DNA from: Spirochaetaceae bacterium
GTDB lineage: Bacteria; Spirochaetota; Spirochaetia; SZUA-6; Bin103
Assembly: GCA_028821475.1 (NCBI GenBank)
Contig: JAPPGB010000083.1
Coordinates: 1-64,000, forward strand
Reading direction: 5' to 3'
Length of the DNA: 64,000 nt
Part shown: positions 59,981 to 64,000 of the stretch, one piece after another
Layout: every line of letters starts with the position of its first letter
Numbering within the stretch: position 1 is the stretch's first letter
Notes under the pieces: generated by a model
What the model was told of the DNA's origin: nothing
Seen by the model: the letters and a program-made list of their open reading frames with translations, nothing else
The model's database searches: none
Made by a program: the position numbers and the translations under genes

Positions 59981-61420
59981 CTACATCTCGCGCAGCTTGC
60001 GGTTCAGCCATTCGACCATCGGCCCCACCCGCGTGCCGGTGTGCTCGACCATGGTGCCGGGCAGCGGCTGGCCGATCAGACCTTCAAGTTCGGCGCGGCA
60101 GCCGGCGACCACTCCGGGGTGCTCGGCGGCGACGTTGCGGCGCTCCTCCGGGTCGCGGCTCAGGTCGAACAGCTCGTCGCCCTCCTCGTCCTCGTAGCCG
60201 ACCGCCGTGCAGTAGTTCCAGCGGTCGTCGCGCACGCTCGCCCGACCGCGCGCACCTCCGACGGTCCCCATCTCGGCCCAGCCGGTGATGATCCGTTCCC
60301 GGATCGCGGCCTTCTCGCCGGTCACCAGCGGCCACAGGTCCTCGCCGTCGGTCCAGCCGCAGGGGATCTCCAGCAGCGACAGGATGGTCGGCATCAGGTC
60401 GTGGTTCTGCACCAGCGCGGTGACGTCGCGGTCCGCCGGCCCGCCGGGATGGCGCACGCACAGGTTCAACTGGGTATTGAACGGATGCAGTTGTTTCGCC
60501 GACTTGCCGAAGCCGCCCCGGTCGCGAAGCTGCGTGCCGTGGTCGGTCAGGAAGATCACCAGCGTGTCGTCGAACAGCCGCAACTCGTCGAGCTTGTTCA
60601 GCAGCACGCCCACCCACTTGTCCACGAACGTGACCTCGCCCAGGTAGAGCGCCTCGATGCGGCGCAGCTCTTCCTCGGCGGGGTTGCCGCCTTCCCATAC
60701 CGCCGGCGGCACGATGAAGTCCTTGCCGTCGTAGCCGGGGCAGTAGAGGTCGGCGTATGCCTTGGGGGGATCGAACGGCTCGTGCGGGTCGAAGCTGTCG
60801 ATCCACAGGAAGAACGGCGCCATGGTGTGGTTGTCCTGCAGCCAGTCGCACGCGGCGCGGAACACGCGCGCGCAACTGTAGTCATCCTCCGACGTGCGGT
60901 GACGCTGGTTGAGCAGGTAGTTGACCAGGGATGCGTGGCGCGGCCAGTCGATCGGCTCGCGCACGTGGCGGCGCAGTTGCTCCTCGATCAGCCGCGGGTC
61001 GCCGCTCTTCCAGTTGTCCGTTTCCTGCCCGCGGACAAAGTCGAGGTGGGCGAAGCCGCGCGAGAAGTTCACCGTCGGCTTGAACATGTGATAGGTGTCG
61101 GCGATCAGCGCGGTGAGGTAGCCACGCGCGAGCAGCACCTCGGCGAGGGTTTCCTGGCCGGGCGGGATCTTGTGCCACCCGGGCAGGTGGGGCCACAGTC
61201 CGCGGCGGTCGTGGTGGTAGCGGAACGGGAAGCTGCGCTGGCCGGTGAACAGTCCGCGCCGTATCTGCAGGGTGGGCTGGCACTCGCCGAAAGCGCGCGT
61301 GAACCGGACGCTGCCGGCGGCGAACTCATCGAGATTGGGTGTTTGCGCGTGGCTGTAACGCCTGCCTTCGCCGACGATGTCGGCACGAAAGGTGTCGAGG
61401 CAGATGCATACGACGTTCAT
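59981..61420 (-). CDS. Sulfatase-superfamily protein with Thr at the formylglycine position
   Basis: A 479-residue alkaline-phosphatase-superfamily protein with sulfatase-like layout: metal-binding CLDTFRADIVGEG, YTAL-type core, FLTDHGTQLRDRGGF and a C-terminal DLSRDPEERRNVA. In ordinary sulfatases the segment is C/S-x-P-x-R before xSxxTG. Here the same place reads T50-L-Q-I-R54-RGLFTG, so the nucleophile position is Thr, and the Cys three residues earlier (C47) is out of register. Thr nucleophiles occur in phosphodiesterase members of the superfamily. Probably not a formylglycine sulfatase, or inactive. Confidence 0.85.
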   Translation of the reverse strand: MNVVCICLDTFRADIVGEGRRYSHAQTPNLDEFAAGSVRFTRAFGECQPTLQIRRGLFTGQRSFPFRYHHDRRGLWPHLPGWHKIPPGQETLAEVLLARGYLTALIADTYHMFKPTVNFSRGFAHLDFVRGQETDNWKSGDPRLIEEQLRRHVREPIDWPRHASLVNYLLNQRHRTSEDDYSCARVFRAACDWLQDNHTMAPFFLWIDSFDPHEPFDPPKAYADLYCPGYDGKDFIVPPAVWEGGNPAEEELRRIEALYLGEVTFVDKWVGVLLNKLDELRLFDDTLVIFLTDHGTQLRDRGGFGKSAKQLHPFNTQLNLCVRHPGGPADRDVTALVQNHDLMPTILSLLEIPCGWTDGEDLWPLVTGEKAAIRERIITGWAEMGTVGGARGRASVRDDRWNYCTAVGYEDEEGDELFDLSRDPEERRNVAAEHPGVVAGCRAELEGLIGQPLPGTMVEHTGTRVGPMVEWLNRKLREM

Positions 61421-61474
61421 GCCCTCAAGACGCTAAGCGAGACCGCGGGCAGGGTCAACGCGGACGAACCCGGG

Positions 61475-62311
61475 TTACGACAGCAGCGGTTCCTCGCCGC
61501 GGCGCTCGCGGTAGCCGGCCACCATGAGGTTGGAGACCCCGGTGTTTCTGCCGTTGCTCTGGCCGTTGTGCGGGTGCCGGTAGCCGACCCGCACCATGCG
61601 CCGGGTGCGGTCGGTGGCGTTGATGTAGGAGCCGTGCACGGTGTAGTAGCTGAACACCACCACGTCGCCGCGCCTGGCGGGCACCGCGACCGAGTCGGCG
61701 AGCCGGTACCGGTCGGTGGGCAGGTGCGGCGCCGACGGCTCCTCGTCGGTGCCCGTGATGTGCGGCAGCGGCCCCTGCTTGTGCGAGCCGGCCAGGAAGC
61801 GGATCTCGCCGTTGTCGTGGCAGGTGTCGTCCAGGTGCACCAGCACGTCGGCGTAGCGGCCGTCGTCGTGCGGGTAGAATGGGTGGTCCTGGTGCATCGG
61901 AAACGGCTGGCCTCCGGGCGGCTTGTTGTGCATCACCGAGTGGTGCAGCTCGATGTCGGGCCCCAGGAGCTGCACCAGGCACGCCACCAGCTTCGGATTG
62001 GTCACCGCCGCCAGCCACGGCTGCGAGTAGCAGTGCAACTCGTGCATCGCCTCCAGGCTCGCCTTCTTCTCGGTCTCCTCGTCCATGTAGACCTTGCGCC
62101 AGGGGCCGCTCCAGCGCTTGTCCACGGTCGCCCACTCGCGCGCCAGCCGGTCGAGGTCGTCCGCCTGCGCCTGGCTCTCGGCGGGCGTGAACACCTGTTC
62201 GATCCGCAGATAGCCGTGCTCGTGGTAGAACGCCACGGCCGCCTGGGTCAGCGGTCCGGTACCGACGGCGGCGCCATTCGTGGTCGCGCTGACCAGCGTA
62301 TCCGTTGCCAT
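61475..62311 (-). CDS. Phytanoyl-CoA dioxygenase (PhyH) family protein
   Basis: About 278 residues from ATG 62311. Iron site H140-Q-D142 in PMHQDHPFYPH, distal H226 in YTVHGSYINATDRTRRM, with arginines after it. GYLRIEQVF is the N-terminal strand. The middle segment has LHHSVMHNKPPGGQPF, common in bacterial PhyH proteins acting on small hydroxylated compounds. It sits 54 bp from the atypical sulfatase, same strand, so they may share a transcript; the sulfatase at 62395 is divergent. Confidence 0.87.
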   Translation of the reverse strand: MATDTLVSATTNGAAVGTGPLTQAAVAFYHEHGYLRIEQVFTPAESQAQADDLDRLAREWATVDKRWSGPWRKVYMDEETEKKASLEAMHELHCYSQPWLAAVTNPKLVACLVQLLGPDIELHHSVMHNKPPGGQPFPMHQDHPFYPHDDGRYADVLVHLDDTCHDNGEIRFLAGSHKQGPLPHITGTDEEPSAPHLPTDRYRLADSVAVPARRGDVVVFSYYTVHGSYINATDRTRRMVRVGYRHPHNGQSNGRNTGVSNLMVAGYRERRGEEPLLS

Positions 62312-62394
62312 GCCTGCCACCCTATCGCGCTGCCCGCTGCTCGGCAACCGCCGGCGATGGCGCGGCTGGCCGCGGCGGTCCTATGATGCGCGCC

Positions 62395-63906
62395 ATGACG
62401 GCCCGCGCACGCAACATCCTCCTCATCACGTCCGACCAGCAGCACTGGAACACCCTGGGATGCCGCAACGGCGAGATACGCACGCCCAACCTCGACCGCC
62501 TGGCGGCGCAGGGCACGCTGTTCAGCCGCGCCTACTGCCCCAACCCCACCTGCACGCCGACGCGCGCCTCGATCATCACCGGCAAGTACCCGAGCCAGCA
62601 CGGCGCCTGGTCGCTGGGCACCAAGCTGCTGGAGTCGGAGCACACCGTCGGCGAGGATCTGCAGGCCGCGGGCGTGCGCACCGCGCTGGTCGGCAAGGCG
62701 CACTTCCAGCCGCTGGCGGGGACTGCCGAGTTCCCGTCCCTGGAAGCCTACCCCACGCTGCAGGACCTGGCGTTCTGGCGGCGCTTCCACGGCCCGTTCT
62801 ACGGCTTCGAGCACGTCGAGCTGGCCCGCAACCACACCGACGAGGCGCACGTCGGCCAGCACTACGCGCTGTGGATGGAAGACCACGGGCTGACCGGCTG
62901 GCGCGACTACTTCCGCCCGCCCACCGGCACCAACGACCGCCAGCAGCGCACCTGGGAGATCCCCGAACGCTACCACTACGGGACCTGGATCGCCGAACGC
63001 TCCTGCGACCTGCTGCAGGGTTACGCGCAGAGCGGGGAGCGGTTCTTCCTGTGGGCCAGCTTCTTCGACCCGCACCCCAAGTACCTCGTTCCCGAGCCGT
63101 GGGACCGGATGTACGACCCGGGCGCGGTGACCGTGCCGGCGATGGTGCCCGGTGAGCACGACGCCAACCCGCCGCACTTCCGGCTCACCCAGACCGCGGA
63201 TCCCGATTTCTCACCGTGGCGGGAGAGCGGCCGCGGCCTGCACGGCTTCACATCGCACCTGCACGACCGGGAGGAACTGGCCAGGGACATCGCCTGCTAC
63301 TACGGGATGGTGAGCCTGATGGACCGCCAGATTGGACGCATCCTGGACCGCCTGGACGAGCTCGGACTGGCCGGCGACACGCTGGTGGTGTTCACCTCCG
63401 ACCACGGCCACCTGTTCGGCCAGCACGGCCTCACCGCCAAGGGCCCGTTCCACTACGAGGACCTGGTGCGGGTGCCGCTGATCGTGGCGCAGCCGGGCCG
63501 CGTCCCGGCCGGCCGCCGCTCCCCCGCCCTGCAATCGCTGGTCGACTTCGCGCCGTCGTTCCTGTCGGCGGCCGGGATTCCCGTCCCGACCGCGATGACC
63601 GGCGTAGACCAGACAGACGTCTGGTACGGCGAACGAGAGAGCCTGCGCGACCACGTCCTGGTCGAGAACCGCCACGAGCCCACCACCATCCACCTGCGCA
63701 CCTTCATCGACGAGCGCTACAAGCTGACCGTCTACTACAACCGCGACTACGGCGAGCTGTTCGACCTGGCCGCCGACCCGCACGAGGTCCGCAACCTGTG
63801 GAACGTACCGGCGGCGCGCGAACTGAAGAACGACCTGATCCGCAAGCTGCTGCACGCGGAGCTGGGCCGGGAACCGCTGCCGATGCCGCGCATCGCCGGC
63901 GCGTAG
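62395..63906 (+). CDS. Type I sulfatase (arylsulfatase-like)
   Basis: A 503-residue sulfatase. Formylglycine site C53-T-P-T-R in NPTCTPTRASIITG; metal-binding ILLITSDQQHW at the N-terminus and FTSDHGHLFGQHGL downstream. No signal peptide. ATG 62395 gives the standard N-terminus; ATGs at 62383 and 62386 would add a few residues. It is divergent from the PhyH gene across 83 bp. A sulfatase-maturation enzyme is needed for activity and is not in this window. Confidence 0.9.
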   Translation: MTARARNILLITSDQQHWNTLGCRNGEIRTPNLDRLAAQGTLFSRAYCPNPTCTPTRASIITGKYPSQHGAWSLGTKLLESEHTVGEDLQAAGVRTALVGKAHFQPLAGTAEFPSLEAYPTLQDLAFWRRFHGPFYGFEHVELARNHTDEAHVGQHYALWMEDHGLTGWRDYFRPPTGTNDRQQRTWEIPERYHYGTWIAERSCDLLQGYAQSGERFFLWASFFDPHPKYLVPEPWDRMYDPGAVTVPAMVPGEHDANPPHFRLTQTADPDFSPWRESGRGLHGFTSHLHDREELARDIACYYGMVSLMDRQIGRILDRLDELGLAGDTLVVFTSDHGHLFGQHGLTAKGPFHYEDLVRVPLIVAQPGRVPAGRRSPALQSLVDFAPSFLSAAGIPVPTAMTGVDQTDVWYGERESLRDHVLVENRHEPTTIHLRTFIDERYKLTVYYNRDYGELFDLAADPHEVRNLWNVPAARELKNDLIRKLLHAELGREPLPMPRIAGA

Positions 63907-63933
63907 ACCGCTCCGGTATCCGGCGCGGCGCCG

Positions 63934-64000
63934 TCAGCCATCGCCGCCGTACACGTCGCGGGCGCGCTGTTCGCTGACCAGGCCCTCTTCCACGTCGTGC
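63934..64000 (-). CDS. 3' end of a hydantoinase B/oxoprolinase-like gene (partial)
   Basis: Only about 21 C-terminal residues are inside the window: VEEGLVSEQRARDVYGGDG then stop. The V..GLVS...A..VYG ending is typical for HyuB/N-methylhydantoinase B subunits. The gene continues beyond the right edge on the minus strand, converging with the sulfatase. Assignment rests on a short motif only. Confidence 0.5.
   Translation of the reverse strand, partial: HDVEEGLVSEQRARDVYGGDG

Noticed and set aside
1-64000. CRISPR arrays, insertion sequences, prophage, rRNA operons
   Set aside because: No regularly spaced repeats, transposase or integrase motifs, phage structural genes or rRNA sequences were seen on either strand.

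Overview
The window is very GC-rich bacterial chromosome (by eye roughly 65-70% GC), gene-dense, with many GTG/TTG starts, no rRNA, no transposase, no phage genes and no CRISPR. The mix of four phytanoyl-CoA-dioxygenase-like (PhyH) proteins, three sulfatase-superfamily proteins, GH127/GH20 glycosidases, TIM-barrel sugar isomerases, an L-fuconate-dehydratase-like enzyme and a full selenocysteine system resembles genomes of free-living or sponge/marine-associated spirochaetes or similar uncultured lineages. That taxonomic guess is inference; nothing here is a phylogenetic marker.

The most interesting content is selenium-related. At 22184-27069 lie selC (tRNA-Sec, anticodon UCA), selD, selA and selB, all on the plus strand. 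selD itself contains an in-frame UGA at its catalytic position, followed by a perfect 8-bp hairpin in the place of a bacterial SECIS element. A second selenoprotein gene sits 21 kb away at 931-1434: an OsmC/Ohr-like protein whose catalytic cysteine position is a UGA, with a 6-bp hairpin at the right distance. Conventional gene calling would break both genes.

Layout. 1-2918: HNH-protein 3' end, Sec-OsmC, PhyH protein, YefM/YoeB-type toxin-antitoxin (TA) module with a TGTACA operator. 2973-12737: GH127 beta-L-arabinofuranosidase-like enzyme, two tandem peptide-type solute-binding proteins sharing a 561-bp identical island, two permeases (no ATPases), and an FG-GAP/ASPIC-UnbV secreted protein. 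12738-20897: a double-domain CoA-transferase, then an accessory stretch of TA modules, duplicated antitoxins and gene fragments, ending in an intact D-2-hydroxyacid dehydrogenase whose broken copy lies inside the stretch. 21004-27734: Ada repair protein, the sel cassette, another TA pair. 27800-34457: SulP transporter, sulfatase, then a PDZ protein-histidine kinase-NtrC-type regulator locus preceded by a good sigma-54 promoter. 34458-38122: two hairpins, two TIM-barrel isomerases, GH20 hexosaminidase. 38221-43268 (minus): threonine aldolase, an ABC-2 exporter and a VKOR-DsbA fusion. 43576-58054: GltS-like carrier, SUI1/YciH factor, PhyH-HEAT fusion, a hydroxyacid dehydrogenase and fuconate-dehydratase pair, oxidoreductases, DNA ligase and a leucine-rich-repeat protein. 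58210-64000: GH4 stub, YfbR-like nucleotidase, alternating PhyH and sulfatase genes, and the end of a hydantoinase-B-like gene.

Functionally the metabolic genes suggest scavenging of sulfated, fucose/arabinose/hexosamine-containing glycans and small organic compounds. Coordinates of starts are my choice from codon, ribosome binding site (RBS) and family length, and are flagged where uncertain. No similarity search was run; family assignments come from recognised motifs.
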